A stretch of DNA of 64,000 bases, from the NCBI GenBank assembly GCA_937858705.1, contig CALLZM010000006.1, positions 124,001 through 188,000 of the forward strand, in the 5' to 3' direction. A program made the position numbers and the translations under genes. The notes beneath the pieces are model-generated. The model was not told the DNA's origin, made no database searches, and saw nothing but the letters and a program-made list of their open reading frames with translations. Positions 46,652 through 55,304 of the stretch are shown one piece after another (the first letter of the stretch is position 1; every line of letters begins with the position of its first letter). The DNA comes from an uncultured Candidatus Saccharibacteria bacterium (GTDB taxonomy: Bacteria > Patescibacteriota > Saccharimonadia > Saccharimonadales > Saccharimonadaceae).

Positions 46652-48159
46652 TTTATAGCTTTTTTGTATACCACTACGGTTTGATTGGCCATTTTTTTCC
46701 ATGAAAACTGCTTCACTCGTGCTTTGCCCTTGTCGCTCATTTTTTGGCGAAGTTGCTTCGATGATAATAGTGAGTCGAGCTTTTCGACGACATCGTCCGT
46801 GGAGCTAGGGTCAAACAGCAGTGCGGCCTTGCCAGTTACCTCTGGTAGACAGGAAGCATTTGAGGCGACCACTGGAGCGCCTTCTGTCATAGCTTCGAGT
46901 AAGGGAATGCAGAAGCCTTCCGAGAGGGAAGCGGTAGCAAACGCTCTGGCGTGTTGTAGTGCCCATCGTTTTTCGCCATCAGAGATAAATCCGAGGAATT
47001 GCACTTGGTTTATGTTGTGTTTTTTACAATATTCCTCTAATTCCGTATAGAAAAAGTCTTTTTTTCCAGCTAGCGCCAGTACGAGCTTTGGATATTTTTT
47101 TAGCAACTGTTCGTGTGCTAAGATCAGTCGTTTTACATTTTTGTATGGAAATGCGTTGCCAACAAAAAAGACGAAATCTTTGCCGGTGAGCGTCTTGATT
47201 GGCTCGGGCGCGGCATCTGGTATTTCGCCAGCCTCTAAGGTGACGGTTATTCTAGAGAAGAACTTTGTGCCAAAATAGCTGCCAAGATCGTTCTTTACAA
47301 ATTCGGTTGGGGTAATGATGTGTTTTGAGCGGCGCATGACGACATGCATCAGTCCTATAAAGATGGCTTTTTGTACTTTATATACCAATGGATTGCTATC
47401 GATATTGTCGTAGCGAATGAGAGTGGTGTCGTGAATGGTAGTAATTGACGGCCCAAACCATATAAGGGGTTGCTGTGGCATAGTAAAGTGCGTCAGGGTG
47501 GGCTTGAGCCGCCAGAGCAACAGTGGGAGGGTGAGCTGTTCGGCAAACCCATACGCCTTTTGATCGCCAGCGACAACGGTGAAATGCGACAATCTTTCCT
47601 GCCATTTTTGTACCACTGTGCTCGGCACAATGACGGTGTAGCGATAGTCTTTTTGATGGTGATCATTGATATTTTCTACTAGTCGCTGCATATAGCGCCC
47701 GGTTGACGACTCGATAGTGCGGGCATCGATGACGATGTGATTGCCGCTGTTTTTTGGGAAAACCACCCTATCGTATAGGATATAATTCCAGACCATCGAA
47801 AAGGCGGTGGCGACTGATTTGGCGAGAAAGAGGCTCAGACCTTCACTTATGCCTATGCCCATGAGCCACGGCTCGAGATATTTGATAATAATATTTTGGA
47901 TCACCCATAAACCAAATAGCGTGACGATGAAAAAGAGGATTATCTGTCGCCATTGATTGCCCTTCTTTTCCTTAAAAGTGTAATTTTTGTTCGCAAAAAA
48001 ACTAAAAATAAGAGCTATTCCGGTGGAGATGGTATTGGCGGTGGTCGACGCTAGGCCAAAAGAGGTGAAAAGAAATAATAGTCCAAAGTCGAGCGCTGTG
48101 TTGAGCAGTCCAATTGCGCCAAATCGTATTTTTTGACTACTTGCTGAGCTGAGCTTCAT
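46648..48159 (-). CDS. GtrA-like membrane domain fused to a GT4 glycosyltransferase
   Basis: A 503-residue fusion. Residues 1-130 are a GtrA domain with four helices (FGAIGLLNTALDFGLLFLFT, NTISTGIALIFSFFANKNYTF, IILFFIVTLFGLWVIQNIII and a last one). GtrA proteins are thought to flip undecaprenyl-phosphate sugars. Residues about 140-503 are a GT-B glycosyltransferase of family 4: VFFVGNAFPYKNVKRLI, ARAFATASLSEGFCIPLLEAMTEG (the E-x7-E motif) and LFDPSSTDD. The join links lipid-sugar translocation to transfer. It overlaps the end of the GtrB-like gene by 23 bp, so the pair is translationally coupled. Confidence 0.88.
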   Translation of the reverse strand: MKLSSASSQKIRFGAIGLLNTALDFGLLFLFTSFGLASTTANTISTGIALIFSFFANKNYTFKEKKGNQWRQIILFFIVTLFGLWVIQNIIIKYLEPWLMGIGISEGLSLFLAKSVATAFSMVWNYILYDRVVFPKNSGNHIVIDARTIESSTGRYMQRLVENINDHHQKDYRYTVIVPSTVVQKWQERLSHFTVVAGDQKAYGFAEQLTLPLLLWRLKPTLTHFTMPQQPLIWFGPSITTIHDTTLIRYDNIDSNPLVYKVQKAIFIGLMHVVMRRSKHIITPTEFVKNDLGSYFGTKFFSRITVTLEAGEIPDAAPEPIKTLTGKDFVFFVGNAFPYKNVKRLILAHEQLLKKYPKLVLALAGKKDFFYTELEEYCKKHNINQVQFLGFISDGEKRWALQHARAFATASLSEGFCIPLLEAMTEGAPVVASNASCLPEVTGKAALLFDPSSTDDVVEKLDSLLSSKQLRQKMSDKGKARVKQFSWKKMANQTVVVYKKAIN

Positions 48160-49078
48160 GATACTCCTCTATTAAATACAACGGTCGTTGCTTGGTTTCG
48201 TTAAAAATTCGGCCAATATATTCGCCTATGATACCCAGAGACAGCAGTTGAACACCACCCAAGAACAAGATGACCGCCATGAGCGATGAATACCCTGCGC
48301 CTGTCGATATACCAAATAACGGTCGAACGAGGAGGTAGAGTATATAGATAAACGCGGCGAACGAGATGATAAAGCCAAAAACGGTTGAAACGCGAAGTGG
48401 TGCGGTGGTAAAGCTGGTGAGTCCATCGACGGCGAGGTTGATGAGCTTGCGATAATTCCATTTGGTTTCGCCAGCTGCTCGAGGGTCGCGATCGTATAAG
48501 ATTTCCTTTTTTTTGTAGCCAATCCAGCTGAACATAGCCTTGGCGATGCGCTGTGACTCACGAAATTGCTTTAGGGCATCGATACATCGGCGGTCGAGGA
48601 GGCGAAAGTCTCCGGTGTCTTTTTGGATGGGGATGGTGGTCGATGATTGCAAAAGCTTGTAATAGAGTTTTGAAGTGGTTTTTTTCAACCAAGTCTCCCC
48701 TTCACGAGTGGCGCGCTTGGCATAAACATCATCATAGCCCTGCTCCCAGTACTGTATCATCTTGGGTATCAGTTCGGGCGGATCTTGCAGGTCGGCATCG
48801 AGTATCACCAGTGCATCACCTTTTACTGCATCGATGCCAGCGATCATAGCGATTTCTTTGCCAAAATTGCGCGATAAGTTTATGTAAGAAATGTGATGGT
48901 TTTTCTTGGCTTCGGCCTTGATGAGCTCGAGTGTATTGTCGCGACTGCCGTCATTGACGAAAAGTATCTCAAACCGATAGTTTGGCTGACTTTTCACGAG
49001 GTTGCGTAACCGCTGAAACAGCTTGGCAAGTACAGCTTCTTCGTTGTAGGCGGGGATGAGTAGGCTGATGGTTTTCAT
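48137..49078 (-). CDS. GtrB/DPM1-like GT2 glycosyltransferase with two C-terminal helices
   Basis: A 313-residue GT-A enzyme. The N-terminal LLIPAYNEE, FVNDGSRDNT and the DxD site LDADLQDPPE (about 92-101) mark the dolichyl/undecaprenyl-phosphate sugar transferase group, supported by DTGDFRLLDRR and PRAAGETKWN. Two helices near the end (VSTVFGFIISFAAFIYILYL and LMAVILFLGGVQLLSLGIIGEYIGR) place it at the membrane, as in GtrB and ArnC. It makes a polyprenyl-phosphate-sugar on the inner face. TATAAT (49085-49090) lies 6 nt before the ATG; the promoter is back to back with that of the Fic-like gene at 49127. Confidence 0.92.
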   Translation of the reverse strand: MKTISLLIPAYNEEAVLAKLFQRLRNLVKSQPNYRFEILFVNDGSRDNTLELIKAEAKKNHHISYINLSRNFGKEIAMIAGIDAVKGDALVILDADLQDPPELIPKMIQYWEQGYDDVYAKRATREGETWLKKTTSKLYYKLLQSSTTIPIQKDTGDFRLLDRRCIDALKQFRESQRIAKAMFSWIGYKKKEILYDRDPRAAGETKWNYRKLINLAVDGLTSFTTAPLRVSTVFGFIISFAAFIYILYLLVRPLFGISTGAGYSSLMAVILFLGGVQLLSLGIIGEYIGRIFNETKQRPLYLIEEYHEAQLSK

Positions 49079-49126
49079 AGGTTAATTATACACCAATCGG
49101 GGCTGGTATATTGTACAATAGATAGC

Positions 49127-50008
49127 ATGGATGACAAGTTCCACATGACGCTCGAAGAAAATATATTTCTCGCCAAAAAATTATTGGTTGAGAGTATTTA
49201 TAATACCGCCAAACTCGAAGGGGTCAACACGACATTTCCAGAGACGGAAGCGATTTTAGACGGGGTCAATGTGCCGGGTGCTAAGCTCGATGATATACAG
49301 GTTATTTTGAACTTGCGCGATGCGTGGCGATTTGTCTTGGCTCGTGTATCGAACGCGACTATTGATAAAAATTTCCTCCTTGCTATAAATGACAGTGTTT
49401 CGCGCAATGAAAGTCTGGCATGGGGTGAACTACGGACTGGGAAGGCGGGTATCGCTGGCACTAATCACAAGCCGGATATTCCAGATGAGATCGAAGTGGC
49501 TAGCGAAATAGAGCGTATACTACAAGATGTCTCAAAAAGCGCTACCGAGCGAGCTATTGATCTGGCTTTGTATATTATGTACCAACAGCTTTTTTGGGAT
49601 GGCAATAAGCGAACGGCAAACATAGCTGCCAATGCAGTTTTGATACAACAGGGGGCGGGAATATTGAGCATTTCACCCGATAATATCGCTGAATTTAACA
49701 GACTACTGACACTTTATTATGACACCGGAGCTGCAAAAGCGCTCAAAGAATTTCTATACAACACTGCAATCATCAACTTTGAAACACCAAATGTCCCTGT
49801 AAATGTCCCTGTAAATGTCCCTGTAAGCCCGACGGAGCACATGGTGTTGCAGGTACTAGCTGGTGATCCTGCTGCAACTTACGAAGCAATTGCAGGGCAA
49901 ATCGGAAAAACTCGCAAGACTGCTTCGCGGGCAATCGCATCGCTGAAACAAAAGGGTTTGCTGTATCGTGAGGGGAGCGATAAATCTGGGGCCTGGCGTA
50001 TTCGCTAA
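49127..50008 (+). CDS. Fic-domain protein with C-terminal winged helix; catalytic His replaced
   Basis: A 293-residue protein. N-terminal class II inhibitory motif T27-AKL-E31-G32, a Fic core with the loop QLFWDGNKRTAN (154-165) and a C-terminal winged helix (about 232-293: YEAIAGQIGKTRKTASRAIASLKQKGLL). The loop keeps DGN and Arg but has Gln154 where Fic enzymes have the essential His, so AMP transfer is doubtful; it could be a regulator that kept only nucleotide binding. Three exact 12-bp repeats (NVPV, 49790-49825) form the hinge. TACAAT (49114-49119) ends 7 nt before the ATG. Convergent with ATPase E. Confidence 0.88.
   Translation: MDDKFHMTLEENIFLAKKLLVESIYNTAKLEGVNTTFPETEAILDGVNVPGAKLDDIQVILNLRDAWRFVLARVSNATIDKNFLLAINDSVSRNESLAWGELRTGKAGIAGTNHKPDIPDEIEVASEIERILQDVSKSATERAIDLALYIMYQQLFWDGNKRTANIAANAVLIQQGAGILSISPDNIAEFNRLLTLYYDTGAAKALKEFLYNTAIINFETPNVPVNVPVNVPVSPTEHMVLQVLAGDPAATYEAIAGQIGKTRKTASRAIASLKQKGLLYREGSDKSGAWRIR
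49790..49825 (+). repeat. Three exact 12-bp tandem repeats in the Fic-HTH gene
   Basis: AATGTCCCTGTA three times, encoding NVPV x3 between the Fic core and the winged helix. Multiples of 12 bp keep the frame, so copy-number change would alter hinge length only. Confidence 0.9.
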
Positions 50009-50026
50009 CCATGGCAGGCTAGTGAG

Positions 50027-51292
50027 TTACGCCCCCAAAACACTTAGTGGCAATACATTCACACCGTCTGGGCGAGTATAGGCTATACCAGTTCCGGTGA
50101 TAATATTGAGGGAACTGGGTTTTTTGGACTTTTTTTCGTCGATGTTGCCAGCAAAAGCCAATAGCTTGTTCGCTGCTATGTCGAGGTCGATGTCGCCCAG
50201 TTTGACTTCGAAGGCTGCCCACGCTCCATCTCGCCGTTCGACGATAATGTCGACTTCAGCCCCTGAGGAATCACGATAATACGATAGCGATGCGTCATGT
50301 AGCTTTGCGTACACCGATAAATCGTGAAATACCAAAGATTCAAATAAAAATCCAGAAAAATTTAGGTCATTAAAGAGGGATTCTGACGACAAGCCAAGTG
50401 CAGCGCAGGCAAGCGAAGGGTCGATGAGGTGTCGCTTTGGCGTGGTTCGGAGAGACGCTGACGAGCGAATGTGTACATTCCATGCGGGTTGGTCGATGAG
50501 TATCATCAGCCGCGAAAAGTCGTCGAGGTATTCGTAGGTGCGCTGGCGCGATACCGTTGTCTCGGAACCTACATAGGTGTCAGAGGTAGTGTCAGATGCC
50601 AAAGTAGAAATATCCACTGTCGTGGCGATGTTTCGTGCAATGGATTGCAAAACTTTTTCAGCCTTTTGTCGGTTGCGTTCGATACCAGACACCCTACTGA
50701 TGTCGTCGCTCACCAGTAAGTCTATATATGATCGGTTTACAGTGAGAGCGCTCCGTTCTGGCTTGCCAATCAGGGCGGGCCAGCCGCCTATAACGAGGCG
50801 CTGCAAGATATCACGTAACTCCGTTTTGTGCTGCTTGGGCGCTATGGGCGAACCGTCGAGGAGGGTTGAGAGACTCACGGATGAGTTGGAGAAACCTAGC
50901 TCCGCCCAGGTGAGAGTAGACATATCTATAGTGATGATTCGTCCGGCTCCCGTGTGAAGTTTATTGTCGTTTTTGAGGGTTGCTGAGCCAGTGAGTATAA
51001 ATTGACCAGTCGTTTTGCGTTTGTCGACTTCAATTTTTACATTGTTCCATATGGAGGGTACTTCTTGCCACTCGTCAATAAGTCGCGGTATAGCTCCTTC
51101 CAGTATGTCTTGTGGCGAGACCGAGGCTAGCAGTTTATTGCGGGGGTCTTGCTGGAGGTTGACATCACTTTTTGCAAAACGGAGTGCGGTTTCGGTTTTA
51201 CCGCAGGCTTTGACTCCACGCAAAAATACTCCACCGGAGGAGTTGAGGGCTTCGTCGAGCTGTTTTTCCATGAGCCGCTTGATATATTCCAT
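50027..51292 (-). CDS. AAA_14/DUF4143-type ATPase (module E)
   Basis: A 421-residue protein, the closest relative in the window of module A: MEYIKRL start, Walker A GVKACGKT (26-33), PRLIDEWQE as Walker B, FILTGSATL sensor, and a C-terminal GAEVDIIVERRDGAWAAFEVKLG with an intact ExK-type site. The two end almost identically in style (ITGTGIAYTRPDGVNVLPLSVLGA here; VIPLAALGA in A). The ATG at 51292 follows TATACT by 6 nt, so the 12 codons before it in frame are not translated. Monocistronic; three 23-bp tandem units upstream. Function unknown. Confidence 0.9.
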   Translation of the reverse strand: MEYIKRLMEKQLDEALNSSGGVFLRGVKACGKTETALRFAKSDVNLQQDPRNKLLASVSPQDILEGAIPRLIDEWQEVPSIWNNVKIEVDKRKTTGQFILTGSATLKNDNKLHTGAGRIITIDMSTLTWAELGFSNSSVSLSTLLDGSPIAPKQHKTELRDILQRLVIGGWPALIGKPERSALTVNRSYIDLLVSDDISRVSGIERNRQKAEKVLQSIARNIATTVDISTLASDTTSDTYVGSETTVSRQRTYEYLDDFSRLMILIDQPAWNVHIRSSASLRTTPKRHLIDPSLACAALGLSSESLFNDLNFSGFLFESLVFHDLSVYAKLHDASLSYYRDSSGAEVDIIVERRDGAWAAFEVKLGDIDLDIAANKLLAFAGNIDEKKSKKPSSLNIITGTGIAYTRPDGVNVLPLSVLGA

Positions 51293-51298
51293 ATGGGT

Positions 51299-51328
51299 AG
51301 TATAGCACAAGCACTTACAGTCTGTCAA
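51299..51328 (-). promoter_or_regulatory. Leaderless promoter of ATPase E
   Basis: Minus strand: TTGACA (51323-51328), 18-bp spacer, TATACT (51299-51304), ATG six bases later. The -35 lies in the third 23-bp unit. Confidence 0.78.
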
Positions 51329-51375
51329 GTAAAATGCTCACAAAGTGTCGCATGAAAAGCTCATAATGTGTCAAA
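51307..51375 (-). repeat. 23-bp tandem repeats overlapping the promoter of ATPase E
   Basis: Three units at 51353-51375, 51330-51352 and 51307-51329, each with GACA...TGAG/TAAG in the same register on the minus strand. Same period and same placement relative to the -35 as upstream of module A, but a different sequence. Confidence 0.72.
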
Positions 51376-51438
51376 TAGAGCTGCGAGAATATGCTGGCTA
51401 TTTCCCTGCTGCTCCATGTTATAATGGAGGTATATTAT

Positions 51439-52254
51439 ATGATGAAAAAAATAGCTAACAGATATCGTTATTCGATGATTTTGCTTCGAGAATTGGTCAT
51501 CGTTGATTTTAAGTTGCGGTATCAAAACTCGGTATTGGGATATGTGTGGGCGGTGCTTCGACCGCTCTTTCTGTTCCTTATCATGTATGTTTTTTTCGTG
51601 ATGGTGCTTGGTGTTGGCAAGGGCATACCGCACTGGGGTGTGGCGCTGCTGCTCGGTATCGTCATGTGGAGCTTTTTCCAAGAGGTGGTAAACCAGGGGC
51701 TGAAGGCGATTGTGAGTTCCGGGGGTATTATCCGTAAGATTAATTTTCCGAAATATATTATTGTTGTTTCAAAGAGTGTGTCGGCTATTATCAACCTGCT
51801 CATAAACCTGGGTGTCGTGCTGGTCTTTGCGCTTATCGATGGCGTAGACTTTAGTTGGGGTATGCTGCTGATACCGTTGTTTATTCTCCAGCTCTATATT
51901 TTTGCACTGGGTCTTGCCTTTTTGTTGGCTGCTATCAATGTGAAGTTTCGTGATATTGGGTACATCTGGGAGATTGTGTCCCAGGCACTGTTTTATGGCT
52001 CTGCTATCATGTTTCCTATCAATCGAGTGGTCGAAATGCACCACTCTATGGCAGTGGCTATGCTAGTGAATCCAGTAGCGCAAACTATTCAGGACGCTCG
52101 CTATTTTGGTATTACACCAAAAGTAGATACCACTGTAACGCTGACCGATAATTGGCTGATAATCCTAGCGCCGTATGTGGTGACTTTGTTGGCATTGGCA
52201 ATCGGGGCATGGTATTTCCATAGACGATCGCCTTATTTTGCGGAGGAGGTGTAA
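51439..52254 (+). CDS. ABC-2 type polysaccharide/teichoic acid export permease (Wzm/TagG-like)
   Basis: A 271-residue integral membrane protein with about six helices. The N-terminal amphipathic start (ILLRELVIVDFKLRYQNSVLG) and YVWAVLRPLFLFLIMYVFF are diagnostic for Wzm/TagG permeases; later come VLLFA-type helices and MFPINRV...NPVAQTIQDARY. Together with the ATPase at 52385 it exports a completed lipid-linked polymer across the membrane. The ATG at 51439 is 8 bp after GGAGG (51426-51430) and follows TGT-TATAAT (51420-51425), which rules out the longer frame beginning at 51391. Confidence 0.92.
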   Translation: MMKKIANRYRYSMILLRELVIVDFKLRYQNSVLGYVWAVLRPLFLFLIMYVFFVMVLGVGKGIPHWGVALLLGIVMWSFFQEVVNQGLKAIVSSGGIIRKINFPKYIIVVSKSVSAIINLLINLGVVLVFALIDGVDFSWGMLLIPLFILQLYIFALGLAFLLAAINVKFRDIGYIWEIVSQALFYGSAIMFPINRVVEMHHSMAVAMLVNPVAQTIQDARYFGITPKVDTTVTLTDNWLIILAPYVVTLLALAIGAWYFHRRSPYFAEEV

Positions 52255-52261
52255 GGGTGAG

Positions 52262-52318
52262 GCCTTATGCACTAATAATTGAACCTCGCCAAAGCGAGGT
52301 TCTCGGAGCCCTAAGGCG
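52262..52318 (+). other. Structured intergenic RNA element between permease and ATPase genes
   Basis: Outer pairing GCCTTA (52262-52267) with TAAGGC (52313-52318) encloses a strong hairpin AACCTCGC/GCGAGGTT with a CAAA loop (52282-52301). No T-run follows. It could slow decay or set the ratio of the two exporter proteins. Confidence 0.4.
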
Positions 52319-52384
52319 TTGTGTTTCAGTGATAGCATACCATGCAAGTGATGTCAATACTTTACGCGACAGGGGGGTAAAATC

Positions 52385-53539
52385 ATGAGTAACTATGCCG
52401 TCGAGGTGAAGAATGTTAAAAAGCAGTTTTCGTATTCTCGTCACAAGAATAATTCGCTCAAGCGGGCTATCACGCAAGTTTTCAAGAAAAAAGATACTTC
52501 TAAGGATAGTTTTTTTGCGCTAAATGGTATCTCGTTCAATGTTGAAAAAGGTGATTTTTTCGGCATATTAGGCCGGAATGGTTCGGGCAAAAGCACCCTA
52601 CTCAAGATCATCTCGGAGATATATCAGCCAACCAATGGAAGCGTGAAGCACGACGGTAAACTGGTGTCATTTATAGAGCTGGGCGTTGGGTTCAATAGCG
52701 AGCTGACTGGCAAGGAAAATGTCTACCTGAATGGTGCTTTGCTAGGCTTTTCGAAGGCCGAAGTGGAGGCAATGTACGATGATATCGTAGAATTCGCCGA
52801 GCTAGAAAAATTTATGGACCAAACCCTCAAAAACTATTCGAGCGGTATGAAGGTGCGCTTGGCTTTTTCGGTGGCTATTCGAGCTAAGGCAGATATACTT
52901 ATTCTCGATGAGGTTTTGGCGGTGGGTGACGCAGCATTTCAAAAAAAATGCACTGATTATTTTGAAACACTTAAAGGTAGCGGAAAGACAGTCATTCTAG
53001 TCACTCATAGTATGGGAAGCGTACGACAATTCTGCAATAAGGCAGTTGTGATAGACGATGGGTGTATAATCTTTGCTGGCGGTGCCGATGAGTCCGCTGA
53101 TGTATATCTATCTATATTTGAGAAGAAGGAACCAGGAGTGGTTAAACCGGCAAAACACAAGGGAGTGGAACTAGTGTCCGCGTCTACTAAAGTAGAAAAA
53201 GATTATGTTAACATTAATTTTGTTATACATAATAAAACTAATACACCGATGAGTGATTTATATATCTTTGCTGATATTCTACGAAATACACAGATTGTTA
53301 CTGGGTTTCTCACCGCAGATATTGGTGAGGGGATTGATCTGTCTGCTCGTGAGACAAAGACACTAGAATTAAGACTTAAAAATATATTCGGCAAAGGATC
53401 TTTTTGTATTAATGCAACACTCCGTGATGGCACTCAGAATAATGAAGTGATTGACTCACGGGTAGATATTGTTGAGTTTGAGAATATTTTTGGTAAGGAT
53501 GAATACTATCCTATCGAAGCTATTGTTGAAAGGGTATAG
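52385..53539 (+). CDS. ABC transporter ATP-binding protein (Wzt/TagH-like) with C-terminal domain
   Basis: A 384-residue protein. ABC domain: Walker A GRNGSGKST (63-71), signature YSSGMKVRLAFS, Walker B ILILDEVLAVGD, H-loop VTHS. EVKNVKKQFSYSRHKNNSLK at the start and VSFIELGVGFNSELTGKENV are typical of polysaccharide exporters. Residues about 250-384 form a beta-rich C-terminal domain (VNINFVIHNKTNTPMSDLYI) like the polymer-binding domain of Wzt, which recognises the chain terminus. So export of a capped polymer is likely. It pairs with the permease 130 bp upstream and starts the series of polymer-synthesis genes. Confidence 0.93.
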   Translation: MSNYAVEVKNVKKQFSYSRHKNNSLKRAITQVFKKKDTSKDSFFALNGISFNVEKGDFFGILGRNGSGKSTLLKIISEIYQPTNGSVKHDGKLVSFIELGVGFNSELTGKENVYLNGALLGFSKAEVEAMYDDIVEFAELEKFMDQTLKNYSSGMKVRLAFSVAIRAKADILILDEVLAVGDAAFQKKCTDYFETLKGSGKTVILVTHSMGSVRQFCNKAVVIDDGCIIFAGGADESADVYLSIFEKKEPGVVKPAKHKGVELVSASTKVEKDYVNINFVIHNKTNTPMSDLYIFADILRNTQIVTGFLTADIGEGIDLSARETKTLELRLKNIFGKGSFCINATLRDGTQNNEVIDSRVDIVEFENIFGKDEYYPIEAIVERV

Positions 53540-53540
53540 C

Positions 53541-55253
53541 ATGGCTTGGCGCGGTGAATTAAGCGACATTTCGATTGATTTTATCACCTATCATGGTAGG
53601 TCGATGACAATTGAGGGAAGATCCTCAATGGGTGCATCACGCCTATTGCTTATCAGAAAGACAGGAAACCTCTCTAAGATATATCAGCCAGAGCAAAATA
53701 CCAATCATTCAATGTCTGGCGACGGATTTATTTTTAATATTGATACGCCAAGTGACCGTACAAAAATACGGTTCTATGATTCACGAGCTACTGATGAGCC
53801 AATAAGTATTTTTACTGGACCATTTACTGGTCTCGCCTATCAGACGGTGTCTTATAAGGTATTTGGTTCTGTCATTTTCCGTAAACAAAAAAAAAGTATC
53901 GTCGTAACTCCCCATACAAAATACAAAGTACTTGGTTTAGAATTATTATTCTTGATGCGAATTTTATTTGACTGGCGTTTGAGGGCGGCACGAAAGGCGA
54001 TTGGCCAGACTGAACGAGACGATTCGTTGAATATAAAGAGGAGGTTATTGCAGATTCTCAAGCCAGTACTTATTATTATTGAGGCAATTGCAATGATACC
54101 GAGGACATTTATACTTCGAGTGGGGTATTTTGTGGCACGGTGCTTTAAGCGGCGACCAATTTGGATTATTAGTGACCGATTGATGGCGGCGGGGGATAAT
54201 GGTGAAGCCTTTTTTCGTTATAGCATGAAACAACAAGATGATATAGACATCTATTTTGTTTTATCAAAGAGGTCATCTGATTATTTGCGTCTGATCAAAA
54301 TCGGACCAGTACTCAATCCGCGTAGTCTTGCCTATAAACTGAAATTTCTGATGGCGGATAAGATAATATCATCACATGCCGATACATGGGTGACTAATCC
54401 TTTTTTGCGACAGGTTACTCATTTTGCTAATTTATTTAATTTTGACTTTATATTTCTTCAGCATGGTGTTACTCGTCACGATATGACGGACTGGTTGGGG
54501 CGTTATGAAAAAAATATACAGTTGTTTATAACTGCTGGAAGAAAAGAATATGAATCGATACTAGATCTTCCATATTATTACGATAAAAAACAAATATTAC
54601 TCAGTGGTTTCCCGCGCTACGACCATTTAGGGAACGGACCTAAGGGAAAACTCATCATTGCTCCAACCTATCGAGCTCATTTATTGGCAGGAAATACTGA
54701 TCAAAATGGTATGCGTCGTTATGACCCCAGATTCAAGCATTCCATCTATTTCAAATTTTATAATAAACTACTTAATGATGACAGGATTATTCAATTACTG
54801 AAAGATAATAATATGACAGCTGAGTTCTATTTGCACCCCAATTTTAGTGCTCAGCTTACAGATTTTATTCAGAATGAAGTTGTTTCTGTTCCACTTTATC
54901 CATATAGTTATCAACGAGCATTCGCGGAGGGTAATTTGTTGGTATCGGACTATTCAAGTGTTGTTTTTGATTTCGCGTATCTTGAGAAGCCAGTGATATA
55001 TACAAAGTTTGATCAAGATGATTTTTACGAGGGACAAGTGTATGATAGAAGCGATTTCTTTAGTGATGAGCGAGATGGCTTTGGCGAAGTTACCTATACC
55101 TATGAAGAGTTGGTTGTCGCAATCACGGCGTCGATTAAGTCTGGATGTAACATGAAACCAGAGTACAAACAGCGTGTACGCGAATTTTTCTATAAAATTG
55201 ATAAGAATAACTGCAAACGCGTATATGATGCTGTAGTGTCACTGGGGTATTAA
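53541..55253 (+). CDS. CDP-glycerol:polyglycerophosphate glycerophosphotransferase family protein
   Basis: A 570-residue protein with an N-terminal beta-rich domain of about 120 residues and a TagB/TagF-type GT-B transferase in the last 390: PIWIISDRLMAAGDNGEAFF, FLQHGVTRHDMTDW (His of the active site), GFPRYDHL, YLHPNF (second His) and DYSSVVFDFAYLEKPV. These enzymes add glycerol-phosphate or related units from CDP-linked donors in teichoic acid synthesis, on the cytoplasmic side. The ATG at 53541, one base after the Wzt stop and 8 bases after AAAGGG, is the start; the upstream frame overlaps wzt. Donor unit not determined. Confidence 0.9.
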   Translation: MAWRGELSDISIDFITYHGRSMTIEGRSSMGASRLLLIRKTGNLSKIYQPEQNTNHSMSGDGFIFNIDTPSDRTKIRFYDSRATDEPISIFTGPFTGLAYQTVSYKVFGSVIFRKQKKSIVVTPHTKYKVLGLELLFLMRILFDWRLRAARKAIGQTERDDSLNIKRRLLQILKPVLIIIEAIAMIPRTFILRVGYFVARCFKRRPIWIISDRLMAAGDNGEAFFRYSMKQQDDIDIYFVLSKRSSDYLRLIKIGPVLNPRSLAYKLKFLMADKIISSHADTWVTNPFLRQVTHFANLFNFDFIFLQHGVTRHDMTDWLGRYEKNIQLFITAGRKEYESILDLPYYYDKKQILLSGFPRYDHLGNGPKGKLIIAPTYRAHLLAGNTDQNGMRRYDPRFKHSIYFKFYNKLLNDDRIIQLLKDNNMTAEFYLHPNFSAQLTDFIQNEVVSVPLYPYSYQRAFAEGNLLVSDYSSVVFDFAYLEKPVIYTKFDQDDFYEGQVYDRSDFFSDERDGFGEVTYTYEELVVAITASIKSGCNMKPEYKQRVREFFYKIDKNNCKRVYDAVVSLGY

Positions 55254-55304
55254 ACTTATTTTTGATTAGTAAATCCATCAGTCTCGAGTGGTATAATGGA
55301 ATAG

